NCBI GenBank assembly: GCA_030248295.1
Contig: JASANH010000401.1
Location: 62,001 to 126,000, forward strand
Length of the DNA: 64,000 bases
Direction of reading: 5' to 3'
DNA from: Mesodorylaimus sp. YZB2_4
Taxonomy: Eukaryota > Nematoda > Enoplea > Dorylaimida > Dorylaimidae
Of the stretch, positions 21,633 through 32,420 are shown piece by piece. The position numbers and the translations under genes are program-made. Under the pieces are notes generated by a model. The model was not told the origin of the DNA and did not search any database. It saw only the letters and a list, made by a program, of their open reading frames with translations. How positions within the stretch are numbered: the first letter of the stretch is position 1; every line of letters begins with the position of its first letter.

Positions 21633-22883
21633 GATTTGATGCTACAAACTAGCTAGTACCGAGTACTTTATAAGTTTACAGGCCAAAATAGGTGGTGTAA
21701 CCCGCATCTCTTGATGAAGGGTTCGTCTCTACCGGTTTGAACCGCCCGGCACGAGTTGCCTGGTGCAACACGTGAATGAATACTTCCTGCGCTCGTTCTC
21801 TCTTGTCATGGAGCAAGGAGAGCGAGCCTGGATCTAATCTAGACTAGTTCTAGGACTGGTCGCCCAGTGTTCTGGCCGTCCTGGCCGCCTGGACTGCCTT
21901 CAGTCCGTCTACGTATATCGTCACGGCGGTTGGGTATCTCCTGACCGCCTCTCCCTGTTTCCGTGCTCGTCACTTGGCCAGCCTGATACATACTTGTGGA
22001 GGTGTCCGCCCGTCGGCCCAACAAAGAGCTCTCGTTATTGGTGTCCGTTTCGGTAGGGACCGCGCAGGGGTGATTCGAACCACGCACGCGTGTAGGTATA
22101 TAAGCACATTTAAAAATTGTGCAAGACGACTGGTTTCGCATTACTGAAGGGAATGACCAGTGGAGCTTTTGCAACACGCTGAAATCTAGGGCAGACAACA
22201 AAGTCTTTCGACCTAGTCCATGGCCCAGGCATCATCGTGAGGCTGACGCTCCTGATTGCCGGCTCCATGAAGAGTGTAGATTGCCCGTCGAGCCTGTACA
22301 ATTTGCCTGATAACATTGTGACAGAGTTTGAATTAAATGGCACGAAAACGATGTTTGACCAGAGTTAGGGCTGAACATGGGCGGGAATCTTACAGCAAGA
22401 CCAACTTCTGCGTAATTTTGACTAATCATGCATGCATGAGTTCCTCCTGCTTGTGTATAGTCTAGCTGAATACCTTGACTCGCCCTTGACTCGCCCTGAA
22501 CCCAGCTTCCGTGGGCGCTCACCTACGGTCTGTATGTGAGAAAATCTGACATGCAGTCCGTGATGCATGCACAATATCGAAGTAGCTGTGTACAGTAATT
22601 TATTCGATTTGTCAGTTTCTGATAACATGAAAGAATTTTTGTGACTTTTTATTGTGTAATTTTGATTTGCAGTTAGCCATGCTAATGACAACTCAAAATT
22701 TGCTGGGACGACCTGTGCTGCTGCAACCGTGCTTTATGCAATGGATATGGCGGCCGTAGCGCTCAAAGAATTCAGCGGGAAATTCAAACTCAGCGGAGGT
22801 CGGAGTGTAAAGCTGTGCGGTCATGACGAGTAGTACTGATCTCATTGTCAGTCCGTGTCGTTCCAGCGTGCGGACGGTTGTCG

Positions 22884-23415
22884 ATGATGACCATTCTGTG
22901 GACTCTGGTCTTTGCCTTCCTGACGGTGGAGGTGCTGTTGGTTCTTCTCCTGCTGTGTCCGTTAATCGGCCCCGGATGGTATGTCGTGGTGGCCAACTTG
23001 CATCCGTGATGTGCAGCGTGTTTTTTTCAGGTGGCAATGGTGGTTTTACGAGAGCCCGTTGGCGCCCGTATTCAATCGGCTGCAATGTATCGTCTGCTTC
23101 ATCGCCGTCATCTTGGGCCTGCTCTTCGCTGGTGAGTTGTGGCGACTGTTTGACTCTCGATGGAGTACTCCTGCTTTCATGTCCTGCGTTTCAGACTCGG
23201 TGCGCGAGATGGTCAAGTATTCTGTGGGATCGAACGACGGACTGTTCAGGGACGAGCAGCATTTGGTGCATCTGTACCGGGCCCAGCGCAATGCGTACAT
23301 GTCCTCGTTCGCCCTGCTCATGATCCCGTAAGTGCTCGCACTCCCCGAGAGCCTCATCTTGAAGTGACGTTTACATGCGTTTAGGGTTGCCCGACGTTTG
23401 ATACGAAGCCCGTGA
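22884..23415 (+). CDS. Short BAP31-like ER membrane protein
   Basis: Four exons (22884-22978, 23031-23131, 23195-23327, 23385-23415) give 119 residues. Matching features of BAP31 proteins: the start (MTILWTLVFAFLTVEVLLVL), a second membrane segment (LQCIVCFIAVILGLLFA), the loop DSVREMVKYS, and the signature LYRAQRNAYMSSFALLM entering the third membrane segment, followed by VARRLIRSP and a stop. BAP31 family members sort and hold membrane proteins in the ER and normally continue into a long cytoplasmic coiled coil with an ER-retrieval tail, about twice this length. That part is absent and I find no exon for it in the next kilobase. Either the gene is truncated or a distant last exon was missed. 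Splice sites are all GT-AG. Confidence 0.8.
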
Positions 23416-24663
23416 CGATTCTCGAGTGATCGTTGTGAGAGCGGGTGTTTGTGATGCCAGTGACGGTCCTTGTGCTATTAGGTCAGAGGACAGGCTGTGA
23501 TGTTGTTCGGGCGATAAAGTGTGGACTTTGTCGTACTAGTAAAGTAACGAGACGAGTCTGTGATCGATGGTGGCAGCAAGCGAGCCTTTTCCTGATGACA
23601 TCTCTATATGAGGGCTTGATGGGCTGCGGTAGTGAGGTGTCAGGAGAACAGGGTGATTTTTCCATGCGATCCATCAAGTCCCGTTTGGTCTGCACCAGCT
23701 CGCTATCTCTGTCAAAACCCTGATAGACTGTCCCCATGTCAGGGTCGTCAGAGGCAAAATCCCTGTTCTTCCAACACTGGCTCGCTAATGTACGATTAGA
23801 GTTTGTGAGGGTCGGATTGCGCGCGTTCAGCCGCGATTTTAGGAAGAATGGCGGATGTCTGCCTGCATTCGACCCTCTTGTAAATCCACTCTGAAGGCCC
23901 TCAGATCATAAAAATAATGAGGTATCGGTGGATGGAAGCAATGTCATTGATTTGTTTGCGCCGAATGAGATGTCGCATGTTTTTAGTTTGTTTTTTTCGA
24001 TGGCAGAAATCATTAAAACATTACTTTTCTAGTAAAAATATGTTCAGGCCGAAAAGGACCTCCTAAGTTCGGCGCACCTCTACATAGTGGAGACCGTAGT
24101 AGAGGAAGCCTAACCATAGACACTAGAATTCGCACGGACAATGCTGGCCAACGCGTGGTAGCCTTCATGGAATTAACATCCATACATAGCAATAATACAG
24201 TGTGTGAATCTGTGCTGAAGGAGGCTTTGTATCGAGGTTTATCTGTGACTGAAATCAATGGCTGTTGCTTCCCACTTCCCAGAAAAGTAGGACTGGTTTT
24301 TTGACAAAATTTCGGGTGTTTCTATACTGTATTATGTGGTGCCCGTCAGCTACAGTGGCACAATGTGGTACAAGTGCAGTGTATATGCACAATAATATCC
24401 TCAGAAAGGTGTTCGAGCTACCTACCCGAAAGTCCGTACATAAGCTCTGAATCATAGAATAAAATATTAAACGTTTTATGATGACGTTAAAAATGTCCGG
24501 GCATAAATAACTGTGAGGCAGTCCCCATCTGTCTCGGCAAAACAAACCCAACTTGGCTTACTTGCGTGACTGCACTAGCTGCCTGAGCCATCTCTTTTGT
24601 GCCCTCCTTCACTGCCATCAGTATGTGGTCTTCACAACGTGTAGTAACTCGTGGTGTGCCAAC
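23416..24663. other. No gene seen
   Basis: Short unrelated frames only. No domain, splice chain or repeat is recognised. Confidence 0.4.
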
Positions 24664-25150
24664 AGCCGCGGTGGCTCAGTTGGTTAAGGTGTTTGTCCCG
24701 CATTGCTTGGGCCAGCAACCCTGACCGGGAAGCCGCAGTTATGTTCCGGCGGAGGACGGCAGTTTAGTAAGCTCGTTCTCAGAGTGGGAACTGGTCTTCG
24801 ACGGCAGTTTAGAAGTCCGTCACTGGCCTTGCACACCTGGCTCTGGGCGACTCACCCGGTACCGTCATGTGGCGGACGCCGAACGAGTAGAGAATCAGGA
24901 CATTGGTTACCGAACACCAGTCAAGAAGGTCACTCCCTTCTCGCCCAGTATCATCCTAGGATGCTGGTGCTGGCGCAAGATGCCCTCGTGTGGAGGAGCT
25001 CCTAGTGGAGACACACAGAGGGAAGCTGCCGTGAGAGCGTCACCTCACGGCCTGGCTTATCATATCAAGACTGCTGTCCGGCTGTAGGCAAAACGGGTTG
25101 GAAGTCCCATGTGGAAACTGGGGCGGCACGGGGCCCGACCAACAAAAATT
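24664..25150 (+). repeat. tRNA-derived SINE, family 1
   Basis: The head GCCGCGGTGGCTCAGTTGGT is a good A-box region, followed by the family body (CTCACCCGGTACCG, TCCTAGTGGAGACAC, CCTCACGGCCTGGCTTATC) and the GGGGCGGCACGGGGCCC end with an A-rich tail. Its middle differs from the other copies. After it, 25151-26421 shows no recognisable feature. Confidence 0.7.
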
Positions 25151-26421
25151 GAAAATATATATTCGCTTTCTTCAAAAAAACCCATAATCTCTTCTCCAAT
25201 GCCTTTTTCCACAAATTCAACCCGCAACAACGTTCTCTCCACTTTCGATAAAATTGACCTATGCCGTGCATATTCTAGAATAAACCATCTATTCTGACGC
25301 AACATCCTCCTATAATGGAGCAGTAAACGTGACTATGCAACTGACAACAAAATCTACGAGATGCCAGCCGAGAAATACATGATTGCGCAATATCAAATTG
25401 AATATTTTTGAGAGAAAAAAAATCACAATTGATGAATCAGAGTATTTTACTAGTCACAAAATATGTATTTTTCGATTTCGAAAATGGCCAAAAGTTGCAT
25501 CTTTGCCAGGTGATTGCCTTTTTGTAAGTTAGTTGATGACCTTGGAAAGCAAGAGTGTGATGAAGAATACGAAGAAATAACTGACGAATCGGTCTAAAAT
25601 GTAAACCAACGAAGGTGCTACAGTATCTTTGATTGAGAAATGGTAACTTGTGCTCCTGTTGTGCGATGTAGTATACTTTGCTTGAATGAACTGAACTACT
25701 GTAGTATTTTGCTTGAATGAACTGTGGCCTCAGATATTACAGGTTACAGTGCACACAAGTTACAGATGCATGTTCTGTGACAAAATTGTGCATGTTACAC
25801 CTATATTTCTGAAAACAGAGCGTTGTTTGAAGTACAGCTGTTGCTTTGGCCCTATGCAACTGAGTGAGAGCCGTGCCTATTTTGAAAACTCGATGCTGAC
25901 CTACTGCCCTTTTGAAAAGGGTTCTGGCAGTCAAAGTGGGGCCAGCCTTCCTCGTGGCATGAGGGGAGATTGACTGAAGAAGTATAGTGAGGCGGTATAC
26001 ATTCCTTCTGCAAGCCAGATTTTGATACAAGATTAGCTCACAGAGCACAGTTTCGAGAATCAGTAAAAAATCCCGCACTCAGCTGGCTGGAGATAGCTGG
26101 ACACCTGGAATTTCCCTGAACCCTTACTGGGAACTTCTGAACCGCAGGGGTTTCCTGGACTGGTGGGCAAATAAGCTGACTCTTCATTACTTATGAGCAC
26201 GGGACACTGGATCTTTCGGCTTTTCTACAGCGCCTCTCCCCTCACCTGGAGAGCGTCTTTGACACCTTGGGGCCATGGAGCAAAAGGAAAATTACAGGGC
26301 AACGGAAGACTCTCATGTGCCAGGATCTAGGGCCCATATGTTGTAAAACTGCGCTGTATATTTCTTCAATGTGATAGAAAAGAACCATTTAGTCAGGATA
26401 TCTATCTTTCAAGAAGAAAGA

Positions 26422-28830
26422 TTAAACTCTTTCAGTCGCCTCCTGTTTAGCCTCAAAATGTTGCTGCACACTGCGTATCCACCCCATCGAGATCAAAAAT
26501 ACAATTTGCTTACATGAAAATGCTCCGCTGCTCGTCGATGAAGGTTTCGACGGCGTGGTCGAAGGTGCCTTTGTAGTTGTCCCTTCGTATCCTGTGCAAT
26601 CCGGACTTAAATCGTTTTTAAGAAAATCAAAAAGCATAGTTTGATTCTGATCGCCATTCTGAGCACAGAACACATCGGGAGTGATAATGATTCGATGTTC
26701 GCAGACGACTTTTATGGCCAGCCACATGAGGGAATGGCTCGCATTGAGATGGGGCATGGTGGTAGTTGCGGTTGCTTGCGTAGTGGTGCCGAAATCAGTC
26801 GTGTTTGTGCCGTTGGTCCCTGTCGTGTTATCAGCATCAAAGATGGGCCATGGCTGATCAGTTTGTTTCGCCTGATCGGAAACTGCCTCTTCGTATGGAC
26901 ATTCGAAATTGCGCTCATTAGAAATAGTAATTGATAGGTGCGTGTCCTTGGTCAAAAGTTGGCTGATGGATTCGTCCAATGTGGTCAAATTATTGTTGCT
27001 GATATGCAATGTATGCAAATTGACGGGAATCCAGTCTGGTCTGGTCACATTGACGGTGCGGAGGCGTCGATTATCAGAAACTATTAAATTTTCCAAGCCT
27101 CCCAGTCGATCGCGTGTTGCCAAGGTGCTCAAATCCAATACATCCAAGTCCCAATTTCGCACAGAAAAGTTCTTCAATTGTTCGAGCTCACTGAAGACGT
27201 TCATTTCAACGAGCTGAATCGGATTCCCATCCAAATTTAGAATTTCCAAAAGTACATTTCTCTGGAATGCGGGCTGGCTCAAAGTACTGATCTGATTTCC
27301 AGCCAAGGATAACGTTTTCAACTTTGAGAGGTGTTGCAAAGCGTCCTCGGGAAGTTGGCTCAACGAGCAGTTACTCAAATCTAGTTCTTCCAAGAAAGGG
27401 TGTGTGCTGGAGATATAGGATCCATCGAATGATTTCAACTCCTTGTTATCACTCAGATCCAGAAGCAGCAGATGAGGGAAATTTGTGAAGTTGGCACCTG
27501 TGAGGTCGACGATAGTGTTGTTATTCAGGCGCAGAGTCTGCAAATTCGATAGGTCTTCTAGAGCCGTCTGCCATTTCCTATAGGATGACAGCTGGTTGTT
27601 ACTGAGACTGAGGATCCGTAGGGTGCTAGCCAATGGCGCAAATGGATGGTCTTCTGTGAATGACGCGTCCTGAACTTCGTCATCTCTCAAAGCCAGTTCC
27701 ACCAATGAGTTGAATCCTTTGAAGGAATTGTCGTCAAGGCTGGAAGCAGATGCTGACGTTAAAGGTGCGTCACACGTGTCTAATGAATGAACGATTTGCC
27801 CTCGGATAAGGACCACCCACACGAAACAGTGTATACGAAAGGGTTGCCTTTGGAGGGAACCTAATGAAATACCTTTCTCAGCTATTGCACTGACTCAACG
27901 AGCGTGGGTGCTTCCTATTATCTTGTTATGGACAGTCACGAAAATTTGTACACGTGTAGGGAGGGTGCTTGAGGGCTATAGTAGATATTGCAATACAGGA
28001 ATACCCGAAATGGGAGACTGGTGGGTGTCACAGGGCTAGCATACAGTATATGCATGTAGGCGCTGCAGGAACCTTAGAAAGAGACCGGGACACCATTGGT
28101 GCCCCACGATTCCTTGAACGTGCACAGCTTCGGAACCTGGGCCAAGTCCAGCTAAGAAGCAGAAGCTACCTCAGGGTGAAGAAAAACAGGAGAAGGTGGT
28201 ATAGCCTTGTGAGACCAATAATGGGCGGACCTCCCTTCTGCACTCACTCTAACTCAGGAACCAGGTCAGTGTGAGCCAGAGCTGACCCTGAACCCTGTTA
28301 GGCCGAGCTTCGGCGATGAATTTTTTACAAGTAATGAAAACGACTTACTCAAATCTTGAATTTTCGACCGCAACGAGCGATAAATTGGCGAGAGTACTTG
28401 CATCGAATCCTTTACCCCGCTTTGTGAATGGTGGTATATTGAAGAATCCACGGAGAAACAGCTTGCTAATGGACGAATTGGCCAAAGCATATTTTCCATC
28501 ACCCTCGACACCAAACGCGCTGATGCCACTTGTGCGATCGATTCCCACTTGCTCGACTCGGGCAAATGCATCGAGTCCAGTTTGTGGCAACTGTTTCAAC
28601 TTCCCTTGCACCAGAAGTTTTCTTACAATAACACCACTCGGAACTGAGTCGAATATTGGAAACTCGTCTGCATTTAGGCACGTAACGTCAGCGTAGACCT
28701 TATCACTTTCTTTGACGCATTGACAATTTTCGTTGAAGTCGCATTGTGTCGCTGAATCATCGCCCTCTGCCAAATGCCAGAGACCAAGGGCAGCCGAAAT
28801 GGCCAAGAAGTGGACCAATGTGGTCATCAT
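26422..28830 (-). CDS. Secreted leucine-rich-repeat protein
   Basis: Two exons on minus, 28830-28349 and 27739-26422, join in phase 2 to give 599 residues. The junction restores a repeat (NSRF-D-LDDNSFKGF...LVELAL), which supports it. Order: signal peptide (about 1-23), Cys-rich N-terminal cap (C30, C36, C38, C51), about a dozen LRRs (for example LRILSLSNNQL, LQTLRLNNNTIVDL, LETLDLSNCSLSQL-type units), then a Cys-containing C-flank and a Thr/Ser/Pro-rich stalk (TTKAPSTTPSKPSSTSSG). Many N-glycosylation sequons. A donor (CAT then GTAAGC at 26513) suggests that the true last exon, perhaps with a membrane anchor, lies downstream; the version given reads through to a stop at 26422. Extracellular LRR proteins bind matrix or receptors; the ligand is unknown. 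Confidence 0.8.
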
Positions 28831-30956
28831 TCCAGCCAAAGCCTCGTTTCGCAAGCTCCCACAGACGATGAGAGAGAGCACAGGCGAGTCGAAAAGTGGT
28901 AAGAACTGGTAAGATAAGTACAGAAAGTGGTTGCACGACTAGCTTCTAGGACGAACCAAAGCGAGGTTTGTTGAGCCAAGCACACCTGGTTGCTCTCGAG
29001 TTGTATAAGGGCATGAAATATTCATTGCCATGGCTATAACCTGGGCCCCCATCAAGCCAAGGGCGTGTGTATGTGATTGGAATCATGGGCGGTAGTAGGG
29101 GCGTTAGCCGAGCTAACCAACCAAAAGCTAGCTTGTGTGTACACATCGGCGCGCGTCGACGGGCAAAATAAAAAGGTGCTTTAAACGGCGACAAAGCGGA
29201 TGCCGTGTTTGGGCAGAGACCCGCCCGACTCGAGCCGCCATGCTCGTTTTTTTCGCCCGAACCAATGATAGAAAATGTAATGCTGGGCTGCAGAGTCATA
29301 CTTTGGATGGCTACGATGCGCCCGCGATTCATGTCCATGGCAATGGGATACAAGGCAAACAGACAAGGGTGCCTTGTTTTGACATGTTTGTGCAGCGTGC
29401 TGGCAACCTAAACCAAGGAGGGCAAATGATAGAATTGTAGTGTAATAGAGAACTGTTGACTAACGCATTACTGGCAGGCAAGGAAATGAGGTCTCATATG
29501 GATTGACTTGTCTGCTGTTCTGACCAGAAGCCTTAGTCCGCCCTCTAATTTTCTTAAAATTCCTCTACCTACCAGTCCAAGCCCGTGGCTGGGGTCGAAC
29601 CCGCATGTCTTGGAATCATGATCCTTGCAGCCTACAAAAATCGACAGTGCTCAGACATTATACCCGTCATTCTAGCGCATGACTTTTTGACCAAGGTGGC
29701 CCAATGTCGAAGCATTTTTTACAGCTACTTCAAATTGCAAAGTCCATCCAAACGCCAGCCTGCAGTACCGGCCGATCTCCACCTTTTTGCTGTACATTGC
29801 AGACTCATACTATAAATCGCGACGCAATTATTCACAAGGGTTCTATTAGGCCTTCAAAATTGCATGATTCAACGCTTTTGCAGCCGCCGCTTGTTTGGTA
29901 TGATGATTTGATGATCAGGCTGCTTGAAGGTTGTGCAACCTACCGAAATGATGAACATGCATGAGTCAGCACGGCATTGCTAGGCTGTGCACACAGCACT
30001 TGCCTGTCGAAGCCTAGCTACAGCTACTAGCTTCTCGCAGTACATACGGACTGCACGGCAGTACAGGAATCCTATGGCTGTGCAAACAGGTCACCTGCTT
30101 GTCTACCTAGCGGAGTAATAGGAAATGAAGCAGCTTTCTAACGCGTGACCTTCAAACGCCGTCTATTTTTGGACTCTTAACGCATACCCAATCGTAATCG
30201 AAGCGCGTACTTATGCTGGTGATTTGCCATCGAAGATTCATAAAAAAAGCGTAAACTGGCTGAGTCACGTTGCCATTACTGGTGATATGATCGGGAAAGA
30301 TAAGAATAATGAGGCAATTACTGAGCGAAATGGGTCTTTATTATGTAAAAGGCTGCCTATGAAATCAGAGTGCGTTTTTCGCTTAGTGGATCAAAAAACG
30401 AATATTTGGGTAAAATGTGTCATGTGTGAGTGGGTGCAGGCAGTAGGGCATCTATTATGGTTTAAAAAAGTTATTTTCAGGCTATATCTGATAAGCTATG
30501 CGCGTGCCTTTCACTGTCCTAAACCACTCCAAGAAAAATCAAAATGCTTCGAAAGCAAACTTTTCTTGCTTTTCTGGCCTTTTGTAATTTTTGTTATACT
30601 TTTGTCCTGAATAATGTATCGCAGACGCAAATGCATACCCAGAAAAGGGTTGCAGTGCGGGTTGTCAGGATGAGTAGTGATGTGGTGAGCGGTAACTTGT
30701 GTAGGGTACCTACTCAGGGAGCCGACTGCTCGGATCAAAGCTGTACTCTGTTGGAGGGAAAACGCTCACAACTTCGCACCATCATATAAATCATATTAGC
30801 ATGCTTTCCAGCCCTGGCCTAAGCATCTTCTCACGCAGGATTAGCCTTCCATACCCATGCCACATTCCAAAAATAACCTTTCGTCAATATTTCTCCCGCA
30901 CTTTCAACACAGTCGTATAGGACGCCCAAGGACACAATCTGGCACGAGCCGGGTGC
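28831..30956. other. No gene seen; one tRNA-like box
   Basis: At 29575-29650 the minus strand has a GGGTTCGACCCC box in a poor tRNA-like context with a mismatched T stem and no acceptor stem, so a SINE or pseudo-tRNA scrap. A frame at 30224-30610 (plus, 128 codons) has no recognisable domain or splice context. Confidence 0.4.
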
Positions 30957-31567
30957 AGCGGCCGCGGTGGTGGAATCGATTCGGCATTCGTCTCCCGTAT
31001 TGCTTGGGAGCGAGTGGCTGGACTCGTCCCGGGTTCGATCCCCGGTGATGGAGGTCGGTTTGCGAACCCTCGCTGACCTTGCACGCCAGGCCGTGGGTGA
31101 CTCACTCAGTACCGTCGATTCTCCGAGTGGAGACACGGAAGCCAAACTAGAAGACAGTTTCGGCTGTGTAACACCGACAGGGCACAGCCCGCCCGCCAGT
31201 GTCCGAGGAAGTCAGTGTCCTGTCCAGGATGACTGTAACCCTCATGCCTGGTGGCCATGGTGAGTGGGAGAGAGTACTCGATACTCTCCCCTGGCTGGGA
31301 GACGTCAACCCCTCGGGTTGATGTTTCAGCCGTAGGTATAGTCGCAAGACTTGCCTATTCCAGTCGGAGTTTCTGTCCCGCCGACGTCGGTTGGCCGCCT
31401 CCCTCCTACGCCTATCAGGACTGGTTTTCATGACCTTCCGCGGAGGTTATCCTAGTGGAGACGCGTAGAGGGACGCTGCCGTGACAGCTGGTCACCTCAC
31501 GGCCTCGCTTATCATCATGACTGCAGGCCGACTGCTGGCTAAACGGGTTGGAAGTATCGTGGGAAAC
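30957..31567 (+). repeat. SINE family 1, near complete, interrupted by R2
   Basis: The best-preserved head: GCGGTGGTGGAATCG then GGGTTCGATCCCCGG (perfect B box). The body runs to GCTAAACGGGTTGG. Repeat R2 (31228-31427) lies inside it, flanked by ATGAC on both sides, a possible 5-bp target duplication, so R2 inserted after the SINE. Confidence 0.8.
31228..31427 (+). repeat. Repeat R2 inserted in SINE
   Basis: Nearly identical to 7167-7382. The uninterrupted SINE copies read straight across the insertion point. After the SINE (31568-32420) I see no recognisable feature. Confidence 0.7.
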
Positions 31568-32420
31568 AAGCAAAAACGAGTCGGGTGCATAAACAAGCCT
31601 CAGATGCCATATCAACTTTGGTGCCCAAATCCACTGTGCTCTTTGCTAAGAGTCAGATTTTGCTGCAAAGAATCAAAATTGTTCGAGCCTGGTTTTTCAA
31701 GGATCAAAATTTTAAGAGAAAACTGAGGGTGGCGTTTGCAAACTGTAGCTCCTAAGAAAACTGCGTGTGTTGCAACCAGTGGTAGTTTAGACTAGCCCTG
31801 CAGGAGCATGATCCAATAACCAGCAGTCTGAAGCAAACAAACTCCAGTTAGGTTGCAGTATGGGTGCTTTCGGAATAAGGGCTGTTTGTAAGAGGGCATT
31901 TCTTTAGACTTGACTTGAAGATTTGCTGAAAAACGCTAGACTTGAAAATTACTCAAAAAAGACATATATTTGACAGGGCATTATTATGTGAGGGAACTAG
32001 TCTCGGTTTGAGTAACCATTCTTGCACCTTATCTGTTCGCGAACGACCTTCACAATGATTTGTCTCGCACCTAGCAGGACTGACAGTGAGTGCATTTGCA
32101 GTGCAAAGTCTGATCGTAAGTGCACAACCATTAATCTGCTTATCCCCATCTTTGCACTTATTTCAATTTGAGTAATGCCATTTGAAGTTTTGCACAAAAT
32201 GTGCCAGATGCAAATGTGCAGAAAAACGCGACTCTAGCCTGGCTAAACTTGCACTTTTGCAAATCCTTGACGCACTTGCATGAAAATGTATTTGAAAAGA
32301 ATGTAACCAGTTCAATTTACGTTTACATAAAATACTATCAGTCAAAGTATAAAATATTACGTTTACACTTCTCATTCATCCATCACTGAAAAGAACAGGA
32401 TTTGCGATGCGTGGGATTGA

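Noticed and set aside
22823..23323. 166-codon frame overlapping the BAP31-like gene
   Set aside because: Different frame from the conserved BAP31 signature, Ser/Cys-rich with no domain.
24255..24551. 98-codon minus frame
   Set aside because: No signal peptide, domain, or splice partner. Typical chance frame.
29575..29650. tRNA gene on minus
   Set aside because: T stem mismatched, no D arm or acceptor stem could be paired.
30224..30610. 128-codon plus frame with a hydrophobic C-terminus
   Set aside because: No homology seen and no supporting promoter or splice sites; kept only as a remark in the intergenic entry.
30957..31045. Functional tRNA gene suggested by a perfect B box
   Set aside because: No acceptor-stem pairing, and the same sequence continues into a long body shared by several dispersed copies, so it is a SINE head.
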